Notes under the pieces: generated by a model
Database searches by the model: none
Told to the model about the DNA's origin: nothing
Seen by the model: only the letters and a program-made list of their open reading frames with translations
Origin: Streptomyces sp. ASQP_92
GTDB taxonomy: Bacteria > Actinomycetota > Actinomycetes > Streptomycetales > Streptomycetaceae
Length of the DNA: 64,000 bases
Assembly: GCF_025399895.1 (NCBI RefSeq)
Contig: NZ_JAODUA010000008.1
Span: 186,001 to 250,000, forward strand
Reading direction: 5' to 3'
Made by a program: the position numbers and the translations under genes
In this document: piece by piece, positions 8,337 through 16,669 of the stretch
Layout: each line of letters opens with the position of its first letter
Numbering within the stretch: the first letter of the stretch is position 1

Positions 8337-8700
8337 CTCGCGCGGTTCCCCGCGCTCCCTGGCGGCGCTGGTGCGGGACCGTGCCGTACACCCAGCCCGG
8401 CCGGGGCTGAGGAAGGTCGGCTCGCGGCCGCGGGCCGTACGGGGTTGCTCGCGCAGTTCCCCGCGCCCCTGGCGGTACCGGTGCGGGCCGGCACCGGATA
8501 CCTGACGCGCGCCAGCCCGTCTTTCACGTGCGGGCCGTGGTCGCTTCTCGCGCAGTTCCCCGCGCCCCTTAACTGCTCGGTGCGGGCCGGCATCGGATAC
8601 CTGGCCCGTGCCAGCCCGTCTTTCGGCTGCGGGCCGTGGTCGCTTCTCGCGCAGTTCCCCGCGCCCCTTAACTGCTCGGTGCGGGCCCGCATCGGGCAAC
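8337..8700. repeat. Streptomycete intergenic repeats including a 99-bp tandem duplication
   Basis: Four copies of the CGCGCAGTTCCCCGCGCCCC core lie at about 8337, 8447, 8546 and 8645, all in one orientation, after the MFS stop. From 8481 a 99-base unit is tandemly repeated: 8481-8579, 8580-8678, then a partial copy to 8700. Each unit begins GTGCGGGCCGGCA and ends CCCCTTAACTGCTCG. The copies differ at only a few bases, so the duplication is recent. Frames through it are not genes. Confidence 0.82.
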
Positions 8701-8703
8701 CTC

Positions 8704-8830
8704 AGCCCGTCCGGCGATTGAGGACGAGCGCCGTTCAGGCGCGAACGGGGTCTGGGGCGGAGCCCCAGGAGGGCCCAGAACCAACTGACCCGTTGCAAGG
8801 GGGCCCGGGGTCTGGGGCGGAGCCCAAGGC
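8704..8830. repeat. Second repeat family (GGTCTGGGGCGGAGCCC element)
   Basis: GCCCGTCCGGCGATTGAGGA opens a second element common in streptomycete intergenic DNA. The hairpin sequence GGTCTGGGGCGGAGCCC appears twice, near 8749 and 8809. It lies at the 3' ends of two convergent genes, which fits a terminator-like role. Confidence 0.65.
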
Positions 8831-8838
8831 GGCCCCCC

Positions 8839-9423
8839 TCAGTCCAGCGGCACGGACCTGCGCAGCGGGTCGCGCAGATCGGTGCCGTGGGTGAGCCAGC
8901 GCTCCTCCAGCTCCTTCGCGCCGCGGACCCGCTTCCAGGCGGCCTCGTTCGTGGTCATGGGAAGCAGCGGCAGGAACCGCACCGGGTCCATCGGGGCGTC
9001 GAGCTCCAGGTCCTCGACCAGGCCGCCCGGCTCGGCCACGAGCACCGAGCTGAACGCGGCGCCCGGCCACAGCGGTTCGCCGAGGTCGAGCGAGGCGCCC
9101 GGGGCCACCACCACGCCCTCGACCTGCGGGGACGCGGCCAGCACGGCGAGCGGGCGCAGCACCTTGTCGGTGTCGGCGAGCCCGGCGCGTACCGAGAGGA
9201 CCAGCTCGGCCCGGGGGCCCTTCACCGGGTCGGCGAGCGCGGCGGTGGGGTCGGCCATCGGCTGGGCGGACATGCCGAGCGTGGCGTACCGGACGATGTC
9301 GCGCTCGTTGAACCGCAGCACCTCGATGCGGTCCGTACCGAGGAAGGTGACCGCCGCGCGCGCGTCCGGCTCGCCCAGCGCGGTGCGCAAACGGGCCTCG
9401 ACCAGAGCAAGAACATCAACCAT
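8839..9423 (-). CDS. Suppressor-of-fused (SUFU) domain protein
   Basis: 194 residues from ATG 9423. The whole protein is one domain. The hydrophobic-acidic segments VLRFNERDIVRYATLGMS and ELVLSVRAGLADTDKVLRPL, followed by a late TLPLLPMTTNE-like block (here FLPLLPMTTNEAAW), fit bacterial SUFU-domain proteins. This family is often found in immunity or accessory contexts, but here it is a stand-alone core gene with no toxin nearby. It is cytoplasmic, and its role is unknown. The longer frame upstream overlaps an untranslated region and was not used. Confidence 0.75.
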   Translation of the reverse strand: MVDVLALVEARLRTALGEPDARAAVTFLGTDRIEVLRFNERDIVRYATLGMSAQPMADPTAALADPVKGPRAELVLSVRAGLADTDKVLRPLAVLAASPQVEGVVVAPGASLDLGEPLWPGAAFSSVLVAEPGGLVEDLELDAPMDPVRFLPLLPMTTNEAAWKRVRGAKELEERWLTHGTDLRDPLRRSVPLD

Positions 9424-9909
9424 GAGCCGAGCATAGAAGGCGTATGCAAGCGGCAAAGAAGGGGCTTGACGTGACAGTGGGCTGATAGTCTTGGCCGCTG
9501 TTCGGGACAGCAGGAAGTTCCCCACGGGGGACCGGCTGGAGGAGGTGGGGCTGCGATGGATCGAAGTCGGCCTGGCAGTACCAACCGCTCTTCCGCACGG
9601 TCGCGTTGTTCCCGGTGATGTCACGTTCTCGTTGATCCGAGAGCCTCTTTACCCGGCCTCCGCGCCCGGAAACACCTGAGTCTCATGGCGTTTCGCCCGA
9701 CGGAAGAGCATTTCGCCTCGCCCAGTCCGTTTCAGTAGCGAACGCCGTCACCGCGTGCCCCTGTGGTGCCGCCCGCTTTGCGAACGTGTGCGATGAATGC
9801 CGTGCGGGGTCGCGTCGACCTCGTGGGTCCCCCTCGTCGCAGGACGTCCTCATTCCGGGCAGTTCCAGAGCGTCACGCCCCGACGGCCCCTCCGTGAAGG
9901 AGTCCTGCC
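9424..9909 (+). promoter_or_regulatory. Long leader region upstream of corA
   Basis: The 486 bases between the SUFU gene and corA hold a TTGACG box at 9466-9471, a purine-rich AGGAGG-like site at 9538-9545 and a 20-codon frame at 9556-9618, then about 290 bases without a convincing gene. I do not see the conserved core of the M-box magnesium riboswitch. The long non-coding stretch before a magnesium channel gene is suggestive of RNA-based control, but no structure can be assigned by eye. Confidence 0.35.
9556..9618 (+). CDS. Possible 20-aa leader peptide upstream of corA
   Basis: ATG 9556 lies 10 bases after GGAGG and runs 20 codons to TGA, giving MDRSRPGSTNRSSARSRCSR. It is very rich in Ser and Arg. 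Enterobacterial corA and mgtA are preceded by small leader frames that take part in control, so an analogous role is conceivable. There is no direct evidence of translation, and a chance frame cannot be excluded. Confidence 0.3.
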   Translation: MDRSRPGSTNRSSARSRCSR

Positions 9910-11034
9910 ATGTCGATGATCCGTGACCTGCGCGCCGTGGTCCGCCCCGCGCTGCGCAAGACCAGCACCCCGTACAACGGCTACGACACCACCCGCGACC
10001 CCTCGGCGAGCAGCGCCGTCGTGGACTGCGCGGTCTACCGGGACGGGCGGCGCGTCCAGTCCGTCGAGGAGACGTCCTGTCTGACACCGCGTGAGGCGAT
10101 GCGCCGGGTGCGCGAGGGCGGGGGCTTCGCGTGGATCGGTCTGCACGAGCCGACCGAGGCCGAATTCGCCGGTATCGCGGCCGAGTTCGGGCTGCACCCG
10201 CTGGCGGTGGAGGACGCGGTCCACGCCCACCAGCGGCCGAAGCTGGAGCGCTACGACGACACCCTGTTCACCGTCTTCAAGACGATCCACTACGTGGAGC
10301 ACGCCGAGCTCACCGCGACCAGCGAGGTCGTGGAGACCGGCGAGGTGATGTGCTTCACCGGGCCGGACTTCGTGATCACCGTCCGGCACGGCGGCCAGGG
10401 CTCGCTGCGGGCCCTGCGCAAGCGCCTCCAGGACGACCCCGAGCTCCTGGCCAAGGGCCCATCGGCCGTGCTGCACGCCATCGCCGACCAGGTGGTCGAC
10501 GGCTATCTGGCCGTCGTGGACGCGGTGCAGGACGACATCGACGAGGTCGAGATCGAGGTGTTCTCGGCCCCGGCCAAGGGCAGCCCGCGCGGTGTGGACG
10601 CCGGGCGGATCTACCAACTCAAGCGCGAGGTACTGGAGTTCAAGCGCGCCGTATCGCCGCTGCTGCGTCCCATGCAGCTCCTGAGCGAGCGCCCGATGCG
10701 TCTGGTCGACCCGGACATCCAGAAGTACTTCCGGGACGTGGCCGACCACCTCGCCCGGGTCCAGGAGCAGGTCGTCGGCTTCGACGAACTGCTCAACTCC
10801 ATCCTCCAGGCCAACCTCGCCCAGGCCTCCGTCGCTCAGAACGAGGACATGCGCAAGATCACGTCCTGGGCGGCGATCATCGCCGTGCCGACGATGGTGT
10901 GCGGGGTGTACGGCATGAACTTCGACCACATGCCGGAGCTGCACTGGAAGTACGGCTACCCGATCTCGATGGGTCTGGTGGCCGTCGCCTGCTTCGTCAT
11001 CCACCGCACCCTCAAGCGCAACGGCTGGCTCTGA
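9910..11034 (+). CDS. corA: CorA-family magnesium/cobalt channel
   Basis: 374 residues. A large cytoplasmic N-terminal domain (about 1-310, with long acidic helices such as VVDAVQDDIDEVEIEVF) is followed by two C-terminal membrane helices. The signature YGMNF ends the first helix, near residue 337, and the extracellular loop MPELHWKYGYP carries the acidic residue expected near the pore. Family knowledge: a pentameric Mg2+ channel gated by cytoplasmic Mg2+. GAAGGAG lies 9 bases before ATG 9910. It is convergent with the EamA transporter, with only four bases between them, and has a long leader region upstream. Confidence 0.95.
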   Translation: MSMIRDLRAVVRPALRKTSTPYNGYDTTRDPSASSAVVDCAVYRDGRRVQSVEETSCLTPREAMRRVREGGGFAWIGLHEPTEAEFAGIAAEFGLHPLAVEDAVHAHQRPKLERYDDTLFTVFKTIHYVEHAELTATSEVVETGEVMCFTGPDFVITVRHGGQGSLRALRKRLQDDPELLAKGPSAVLHAIADQVVDGYLAVVDAVQDDIDEVEIEVFSAPAKGSPRGVDAGRIYQLKREVLEFKRAVSPLLRPMQLLSERPMRLVDPDIQKYFRDVADHLARVQEQVVGFDELLNSILQANLAQASVAQNEDMRKITSWAAIIAVPTMVCGVYGMNFDHMPELHWKYGYPISMGLVAVACFVIHRTLKRNGWL

Positions 11035-11038
11035 GCGC

Positions 11039-11941
11039 TCAGTTGGCCCGGTTCGCCCGTACGACCAGGGCGAGTCCGGCCAGGATCACCGCGAGCGCCG
11101 GGTAGGCGAGGACCGGCGGCTGCTGGCCGAGCCAGAGCGCGGCGATCAGGGCGGCGCCGGGGGTTTCGAGCAGGATCGCCGTAGAGGTGACGGACGGGCC
11201 GAGGCTCGCCACGACACGGTTCAGCAGGGAGTGGCCGAGCAGTTGGGCCGCGAGCGTGAGCACGGCGAGCTTGACCCAGGTCCCGGCGTCGTACGAGGTG
11301 AGGTTCGCGCCGCTGACCAGGGCGGCCGCCAGGAGCCCGGCGGCGGCCGTGCCGTAGCAGAGGCAGGTGTAGGGCACCGTGGCCACGCTCTTGCGGACCT
11401 CGGCACCGAGCAGGACGTAGCCGGCGGCCGCGATGCCCCCGCCGAGCGCGAGCGCGTCGCCCGCCAGCGCGCGCGGCGACAGGCTGAGGTCGACGCCGGT
11501 GAGCATCACCACGCCGACGCAGGCGGCCAGGGTGCCGCTCCACACCAGCGCCGGGGGCCGGTGGCCGCGCAGCCGCAGCGCGAGGGTCGTCCAGATCGGG
11601 GTGGTGGTGCACAGCGCGGTCGACGAGGCGACGCTCGTCATGCTCAGGCTCGGCAGCCACAGCCCGAAGTGCAGCGCCAGGAGAGCCCCCGCGCCGACGG
11701 TCAGGCCCACCTCGCGCCGGGTCAGCGCGCGCAGCCGGGCGCGGTACTTGAACCAGGCCACCGGGGTCAGCGCCCCCACCGCGAGGGCGTTGCGCCAGAA
11801 GGCGATGGCGAGCGCGGGCGCCGCGGTGGCGGCGATCAGGGGCGCGGACAGCGAGACGCTGGCGAGGGCGACGCCGAGCAGGACGAGGTCGACGCGCGGG
11901 ACGGCGGCGACGTCCCGGGCGGGGGTGGTGGCAGTGGTCAC
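11039..11941 (-). CDS. EamA/DMT-superfamily transporter
   Basis: 300 residues from GTG 11941, about ten hydrophobic helices in two repeats, as in EamA (DUF6) transporters. FWRNALAVGALTP in helix 2 and the second-half segment ILLETPGAALIAALWLGQ are typical. It probably exports a metabolite; the substrate is not predictable. The frame is open far upstream, but that part is antisense to other genes and lacks family features. The start is the least certain point, because no strong ribosome site precedes this GTG. The 69-base gap to the next gene holds divergent promoters. Confidence 0.87.
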   Translation of the reverse strand: MTTATTPARDVAAVPRVDLVLLGVALASVSLSAPLIAATAAPALAIAFWRNALAVGALTPVAWFKYRARLRALTRREVGLTVGAGALLALHFGLWLPSLSMTSVASSTALCTTTPIWTTLALRLRGHRPPALVWSGTLAACVGVVMLTGVDLSLSPRALAGDALALGGGIAAAGYVLLGAEVRKSVATVPYTCLCYGTAAAGLLAAALVSGANLTSYDAGTWVKLAVLTLAAQLLGHSLLNRVVASLGPSVTSTAILLETPGAALIAALWLGQQPPVLAYPALAVILAGLALVVRANRAN

Positions 11942-12010
11942 CGCCGCAGCGTAAGGGGCATGGCCGGATAACGGAACTGACCTTTCGCCGGGGCCTCTAA
12001 TGTGGTGGCC

Positions 12011-12520
12011 ATGACGCAGACGTTGCTCGATCAGGCCCTCGTCGAGGAGGCCACGAAGAAGTCCGGTCTCATCTGGGTGCGCGGCACCGGGGTGGCCGAG
12101 CGGGCGCTGTGGCACGGGTGGCTCGACGGGGCGGCGTACGTCGTCGGCGGCGGCCCGGGCGAGCAGCCGCTGGAGGGCCTGCCGGACGGCGGCACCGCGA
12201 CGGTGACCGTCCGCTCCAAGGACAAGGGCGGCCGCCTGGTGACCTGGACGGCGTCGGTGTCCGAGGTCCCGGCGGGCTCCGAGGCCTGGGAGACGGCGGT
12301 GGCCGAGCTGAAGGGCAAGCGCCTGAACGCCCACGACGGCGAGGCGATGCCGGCGCGCTGGGCGGCCGAGTGCCGCCTGCTGCGCCTGACGCCACGCGGC
12401 CCCCTGGCCCCCTCCCCCGAGACGTCCCTGGCGGCCGCGCCCGTGCCCACGCCCGCGACCACCCGGCACCCGGTGCCGGCCGCGCTGCCGCGGCTGCTCC
12501 TCAAGCGCAAGCGGCGCTGA
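12011..12520 (+). CDS. Conserved hypothetical protein, probably leaderless mRNA
   Basis: 169 residues. The N-terminal ~130 residues look like a compact domain (SGLIWVRGTGVAERALWHGWL; VTVRSKDKGGRLVTWTASV) that may bind a small molecule or FMN-like ligand, but I do not recognise it. The C-terminal ~40 residues are Pro/Ala-rich and end in RLLLKRKRR. There is no ribosome site before ATG 12011. TAATGT at 11998-12003 could be a -10 placing the transcription start at or near the ATG, consistent with leaderless translation. It is convergent with the lipoprotein gene downstream. Confidence 0.65.
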   Translation: MTQTLLDQALVEEATKKSGLIWVRGTGVAERALWHGWLDGAAYVVGGGPGEQPLEGLPDGGTATVTVRSKDKGGRLVTWTASVSEVPAGSEAWETAVAELKGKRLNAHDGEAMPARWAAECRLLRLTPRGPLAPSPETSLAAAPVPTPATTRHPVPAALPRLLLKRKRR

Positions 12521-12534
12521 GGCCCGGGGGCGGT

Positions 12535-13287
12535 CTAGGTCGTCGGGAGCTGACGGCCGTAGTCGACGGTGTCGCCCTTGGCGGGGGCGGCGAGCGGGAA
12601 GTCCTTGTTCCAGTCGGCCAGTTCGAGGACTCCGGCCCCGCCGGCCCGCTCGAAGCGCAGCGGGTAGGGCGTGCCCTGGAGGGAGACGTCGAGCGCGCCG
12701 CCCTCGCCGTCCTTGCCCGCCGCGATCCGTACCGTACGGACCGCGCCGACCTCCGAGCGGTCGCCCTTGGCGAGCGCGCCCTGAAGGCCGAGCATCCCCT
12801 TCAGGAGCACCGACTTCTCGGTGAAACCGCGCAGTTGCTGATAGGCGGGGTCGCCCGAGGGCACCTTCACGTACTTGTCGTCGAGCTTTCCGGCCGCAGC
12901 GGCCGCGTCGCCGGACCCGCTGTGCGACCAGAACCCCGCACCGGCCTTGAGGAACAGGTCGTCCCCCACCCGCAGCAGCCCGAAGGTGCTCTTCTGCGAG
13001 GTGACCGTGCCGGTGCCGCCGCTGCTCTTGAGCCGCATGTCGATCCGGTACGAGCCGCCCTTGCTGACCAGCGTCCCCGACAGGCGCACCGCGTCCGCAC
13101 CGTCCGCCGCCGCCCGTGCCTTGCTCTCGATCTCGGGCGCGGACAGCTTGCCGACGCCGTTGGTGCCCTCGTCCGGGTCCGAGCCGCACGCCGTGAGCGT
13201 CGCGGCGAGCCCCGCGCAGAGCGCGACGGGAAGCGCCGCCCGGCGGGCGCGGACCCGTACCCGTACGAACCAGGGGGATGAGGTCAC
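12535..13287 (-). CDS. Lipoprotein, LppX/LprG-like fold candidate
   Basis: 250 residues from GTG 13287. The basic N-region (RVRVRARR), hydrophobic stretch and lipobox LTAC-GS near residue 35 mark a type II signal peptide, so it is anchored outside the membrane. The mature part has KARAAADGADAVRLSGTLVSKG then FGLLRVGDDLFLKAG and ends YGRQLPTT; this pattern of a long curved sheet after a helix recalls LolA/LppX-type lipid-binding lipoproteins. GAGAGG precedes this GTG by 10 bases; an alternative GTG is at 13305. Function in lipid or envelope handling is inferred. Confidence 0.75.
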   Translation of the reverse strand: MTSSPWFVRVRVRARRAALPVALCAGLAATLTACGSDPDEGTNGVGKLSAPEIESKARAAADGADAVRLSGTLVSKGGSYRIDMRLKSSGGTGTVTSQKSTFGLLRVGDDLFLKAGAGFWSHSGSGDAAAAAGKLDDKYVKVPSGDPAYQQLRGFTEKSVLLKGMLGLQGALAKGDRSEVGAVRTVRIAAGKDGEGGALDVSLQGTPYPLRFERAGGAGVLELADWNKDFPLAAPAKGDTVDYGRQLPTT

Positions 13288-13480
13288 CTGCGCACTGCCT
13301 CTCACATGGATGTAGGGGGTCGGCAGACCGCACCCTACCCGCACCGCCCGCGCCACCCGGCAGAGCGCCGGACGGACGACCCGCAAGGGCGTACCGCGCC
13401 GCCACCGGCTAGCCTGAAGCCCTTGTCCCGCAGCGATCGCGGTGGTGCGGAGCAACCCTGAACAGTAAGGAGGCGCTCGT

Positions 13481-14758
13481 ATGGCGGCAGGCGCCCCCCG
13501 GGTCTTCGTCTCGCATCTCTCCGGTGTCGCCGTCTTCGACCCCAACGGGGACCAGGTCGGCCGGGTACGCGACCTGGTGGCCATGCTCCGGGTCGGCCGC
13601 AGGCCTCCCCGGCTGCTCGGCATCGTCGTCGAAGTGGCGAGCCGCCGGCTCATCTTCCTGCCCATGACCCGGGTCACCGGGGTGGAGTCGGGCCAGGTCA
13701 TCACCACCGGCGTGGTCAACCTCCGCCGCTTCGAGCAGCGCCCGACCGAGCGCCTGGTCCTCGGTGAACTCCTCGACCGCCGGGTCACCCTGGTGGAGAG
13801 CGACGAGCAGGTGACCGTCCTCGACGTGGCGATCCAGCAGCTTCCGGCCCGCCGCGACTGGGAGATCGACAAGGTCTTCGTACGCCGGGGCAAGGCGGGT
13901 GCGCTGCGGCGCAAGGGCGAGACGCTGACCGTGGAGTGGTCGGCCGTCACCGGCTTCTCCCTGGAGGAGCACGGGCAGGGCGCCGAGAACCTGGTCGCCA
14001 CCTTCGAGCAGCTGCGCCCGGCCGACCTCGCCAACGTCATGCACCACCTCTCCCCCAAGCGCCGCGCCGAGGTGGCGGCCGCCCTCGACGACGACCGGCT
14101 CGCCGACGTCCTGGAGGAGCTGCCCGACGACGACCAGGTGGAGATCCTCGGCAAGCTGAAGGACGAGCGGGCCGCCGACGTCCTGGAGGCGATGGACCCG
14201 GACGACGCGGCCGACCTGCTCTCCGAGCTGCCGGAGGAGGACAAGGAGCGCCTCCTGACCCTGATGCAGCCCGACGACGCGGCCGATGTGCGCCGGCTGC
14301 TCTCCTACGAGGAGCGCACGGCGGGCGGCCTGATGACGACCGAGCCGATCGTGTTGCGCCCCGACGCCACGGTCGCCGACGCCCTGGCCCGGGTCCGCCA
14401 GCAGGACCTCTCGCCGGCGCTCGCCGCGCAGGTCTATGTGTGCCGGCCGCCGGACGAGACGCCGACCGGCAAGTACCTCGGCATGGTGCACTTCCAGCGG
14501 CTGCTGCGCGAACCGCCGTTCACGCTGGTCAGCTCGGTGGTCGACAGCGACCTGAAGCCGCTGCCGCCCAACGCCTCGCTGCCGTCGGTGACCAGCTTCC
14601 TCGCCGCGTACAACATGGTGGCCGCGCCCGTGGTGGACGAGAGCGGATCGCTGCTCGGCGCGGTGACCGTCGACGACGTACTGGACCACCTGCTGCCCGA
14701 GGACTGGCGCGAGACGGAGTTCCACGGGCCCGAGGGGGTGCCCGATGGGCGGCACTGA
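13481..14758 (+). CDS. Soluble MgtE N-terminal/CBS-domain protein
   Basis: 425 residues. An N-terminal PRC-barrel-like part (GVAVFDPNGDQVGRVRDLVA, residues ~15-70) is followed by an MgtE N-domain superhelix (about 165-275: DDDRLADVLEELPDDDQVEI, repeated acidic turns DPDDAADLL, QPDDAADV) and two CBS domains (LMTTEPIVLRPDATVADAL; ending VTVDDVLDHLLP). There is no membrane channel part, unlike the full Mg2+ channel MgtE. In MgtE these domains sense cytoplasmic Mg2+; here they may do so for a partner. AAGGAGG precedes the ATG. The next gene overlaps its 3' end by 14 bases, so the two are coupled. Confidence 0.88.
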   Translation: MAAGAPRVFVSHLSGVAVFDPNGDQVGRVRDLVAMLRVGRRPPRLLGIVVEVASRRLIFLPMTRVTGVESGQVITTGVVNLRRFEQRPTERLVLGELLDRRVTLVESDEQVTVLDVAIQQLPARRDWEIDKVFVRRGKAGALRRKGETLTVEWSAVTGFSLEEHGQGAENLVATFEQLRPADLANVMHHLSPKRRAEVAAALDDDRLADVLEELPDDDQVEILGKLKDERAADVLEAMDPDDAADLLSELPEEDKERLLTLMQPDDAADVRRLLSYEERTAGGLMTTEPIVLRPDATVADALARVRQQDLSPALAAQVYVCRPPDETPTGKYLGMVHFQRLLREPPFTLVSSVVDSDLKPLPPNASLPSVTSFLAAYNMVAAPVVDESGSLLGAVTVDDVLDHLLPEDWRETEFHGPEGVPDGRH

Positions 14759-15320
14759 CCGGGCCGAGGAGCGCAGCCGCGCGAGCGGGGCGAGCGCGGT
14801 GCCGCGCGGCCGCAGCCGGCTCGACCAGCCGCGCTCGGGGCGGGTGCGGCTGCTGCCGGAGTGGGACCCCGAGGCGTTCGGGCGGTTCAGCGAGCGAATC
14901 GCGCGCTTCCTCGGCACCGGGCGGTTCATCGTCTGGATGACCCTGATCATCATCCTGTGGGTCGCCTGGAACATCTTCGCGCCGAGCAGTCTGCGCTTCG
15001 ACAACTACCCGTTCATCTTCCTCACGCTCGCCCTCTCCCTCCAGGCCTCGTACGCGGCCCCGCTGATCCTGCTCGCGCAAAACAGGCAGGACGACCGCGA
15101 CCGGGTCACCCACGAGCAGGACCGCAAGCAGAACGAGCGGTCCATCGCCGACACGGAATACCTCACACGGGAGATCGCGGCGCTGCGGATGGGCCTCGGC
15201 GAGGTGGCCACCCGCGACTGGATCCGCTCCGAACTCCAGGACCTGGTCAAGGAGATGGAGGAGCGCAGGAACGTATTCCCGCCGGAGCGCGCTCACGGAC
15301 GTGACGAAGGCGACCGCTGA
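14745..15320 (+). CDS. DUF1003 membrane protein
   Basis: 191 residues. A basic N-terminus is followed by FSERIARFLGT, then two hydrophobic helices (FIVWMTLIIILWVAWNIF and FIFLTLALSLQASYAAPLIL) and a C-terminal helical segment with ILLAQNRQDDRDR, the hallmark of DUF1003. The tail is likely a cytoplasmic coiled coil. The function of DUF1003 is not established. It starts inside the end of the MgtE-N/CBS gene, so the pair is translated together; a membrane partner for that soluble sensor is an attractive inference. Confidence 0.87.
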   Translation: MGGTDRAEERSRASGASAVPRGRSRLDQPRSGRVRLLPEWDPEAFGRFSERIARFLGTGRFIVWMTLIIILWVAWNIFAPSSLRFDNYPFIFLTLALSLQASYAAPLILLAQNRQDDRDRVTHEQDRKQNERSIADTEYLTREIAALRMGLGEVATRDWIRSELQDLVKEMEERRNVFPPERAHGRDEGDR

Positions 15321-15364
15321 CAGGGCTTTCCGTACCGTGCGGTAAGCGCCGTACCATCGACCGT

Positions 15365-16498
15365 ATGGCTACGGAAGACGCGGTGCTTGAGGCACTGGCG
15401 ACGGTGAACGACCCCGAGATCCACCGACCGATCACTGAGCTCGGCATGGTCAAATCGGTAGAGATCGGTACGGACGGGGCGGTCGCTGTCACGGTGTACC
15501 TGACCGTGTCCGGCTGCCCGATGCGCGAGACCATCACGAAGAACGTGACCGAGGCCGTCGAGCGCGTCGAGGGCGTCAGCCGCGTCGACGTGACGCTCGA
15601 CGTGATGAGCGACGAGCAGCGCAAGGACCTCGCGTCCGCGCTGCGCGGCGGCACCGCCGAACGCGAGGTGCCGTTCGCCCAGCCCGGCTCGCTGACCCGG
15701 GTGTACGCGGTCGCCTCCGGCAAGGGCGGCGTCGGCAAGTCCTCGGTGACGGTCAACCTGGCGGCCGCGATGGCGGCGGACGGCCTGAAGGTGGGCGTCG
15801 TGGACGCCGACATCTACGGCCACTCCGTGCCCCGCATGCTGGGCGCCGACGGCCGGCCCACCCAGGTCGAGAACATGATCATGCCGCCGTCCGCGCACGG
15901 CGTGAAGGTCATCTCCATCGGCATGTTCACGCCGGGCAACGCGCCCGTGGTGTGGCGCGGCCCGATGCTGCACCGCGCCCTCCAGCAGTTCCTCGCCGAT
16001 GTGTACTGGGGCGACCTGGACGTGCTGCTGCTCGACCTGCCGCCGGGCACCGGTGACATCGCGATCTCGGTGGCCCAGTTGGTCCCGAACGCGGAGATCC
16101 TCGTCGTGACCACCCCGCAGCAGGCCGCGGCCGAGGTCGCCGAGCGGGCCGGCTCCATCGCGGTGCAGACCCACCAGAAGATCGTCGGCGTCGTCGAGAA
16201 CATGGCGGGCCTGCCCTGTCCGCACTGCGACGAGATGGTCGACGTGTTCGGCACCGGCGGCGGTCAGAAGGTCGCCGACGGCCTCACCAAGACGACCGGC
16301 GCCACGGTGCCGGTGCTCGGCTCCATCCCGATCGACGTCCGCCTGCGCGAGGGCGGCGACGACGGCCGCCCCGTCGTCCTGTCCCACCCGGACTCGCCCG
16401 CCGGAGCCGCCCTGCGCTCCATCGCGGGCAAGCTGGGCGGCCGCGCCCGCGGTCTGTCGGGCATGTCGCTGGGGATCACCCCGCGCAACAAGTTCTAG
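15365..16498 (+). CDS. mrp: Mrp/NBP35-family iron-sulfur cluster carrier ATPase
   Basis: 377 residues. An N-terminal MIP18/DUF59 domain (1-85; TVSGCPMR around Cys51) is followed by a P-loop ATPase with the deviant Walker A GKGGVGKS at 119-126, and the CPHC motif near 285-288 that bridges the cluster between two subunits. Family knowledge: binds and transfers 4Fe-4S clusters to apoproteins, with ATP. It lies 44 bases after the DUF1003 gene and is followed by a strong terminator. In mycobacteria mrp also sits near sigE-htrA-tatB. Confidence 0.94.
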   Translation: MATEDAVLEALATVNDPEIHRPITELGMVKSVEIGTDGAVAVTVYLTVSGCPMRETITKNVTEAVERVEGVSRVDVTLDVMSDEQRKDLASALRGGTAEREVPFAQPGSLTRVYAVASGKGGVGKSSVTVNLAAAMAADGLKVGVVDADIYGHSVPRMLGADGRPTQVENMIMPPSAHGVKVISIGMFTPGNAPVVWRGPMLHRALQQFLADVYWGDLDVLLLDLPPGTGDIAISVAQLVPNAEILVVTTPQQAAAEVAERAGSIAVQTHQKIVGVVENMAGLPCPHCDEMVDVFGTGGGQKVADGLTKTTGATVPVLGSIPIDVRLREGGDDGRPVVLSHPDSPAGAALRSIAGKLGGRARGLSGMSLGITPRNKF

Positions 16499-16545
16499 CC
16501 CGCGCGGCCCGTTCCGGTCCGCGCGACTGCCGTACGCGGCACACG

Positions 16546-16580
16546 GTAAGGGGCGCCTCGCTACTGCGGGCGCCCCTTAC
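16546..16580 (+). terminator. Terminator of mrp
   Basis: GTAAGGGGCGCC (16546-16557) pairs with GGCGCCCCTTAC (16569-16580): a 12-bp perfect stem with an 11-base loop, 47 bases after the mrp stop. Confidence 0.85.
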
Positions 16581-16583
16581 GCA

Positions 16584-16640
16584 TGCCGTGCGGGCCCTGT
16601 ACATGTGCCGCGCGGGCCCTGTACGCGTGCTGTGCGAGCG
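16584..16640. repeat. 22-bp tandem repeat, about 2.5 copies
   Basis: TGCCGTGCGGGCCCTGTAC (16584-16602) recurs as TGCCGCGCGGGCCCTGTAC (16606-16624), and a decayed third start TGCTGTGCG follows at 16628. It lies between mrp and a convergent gene. No function is evident. Confidence 0.7.
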
Positions 16641-16669
16641 CCCCACGAGACGCGGTGGCCGCACCGCGC

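Noticed and set aside
8481..8700. CRISPR-like array from regular repeats
   Set aside because: The 99-base units have no unique spacers; they are tandem copies with a few substitutions, and no cas genes are present.
9424..9909. M-box (ykoK) magnesium riboswitch before corA
   Set aside because: I do not see the conserved M-box core sequences; the region is left as an unassigned leader.
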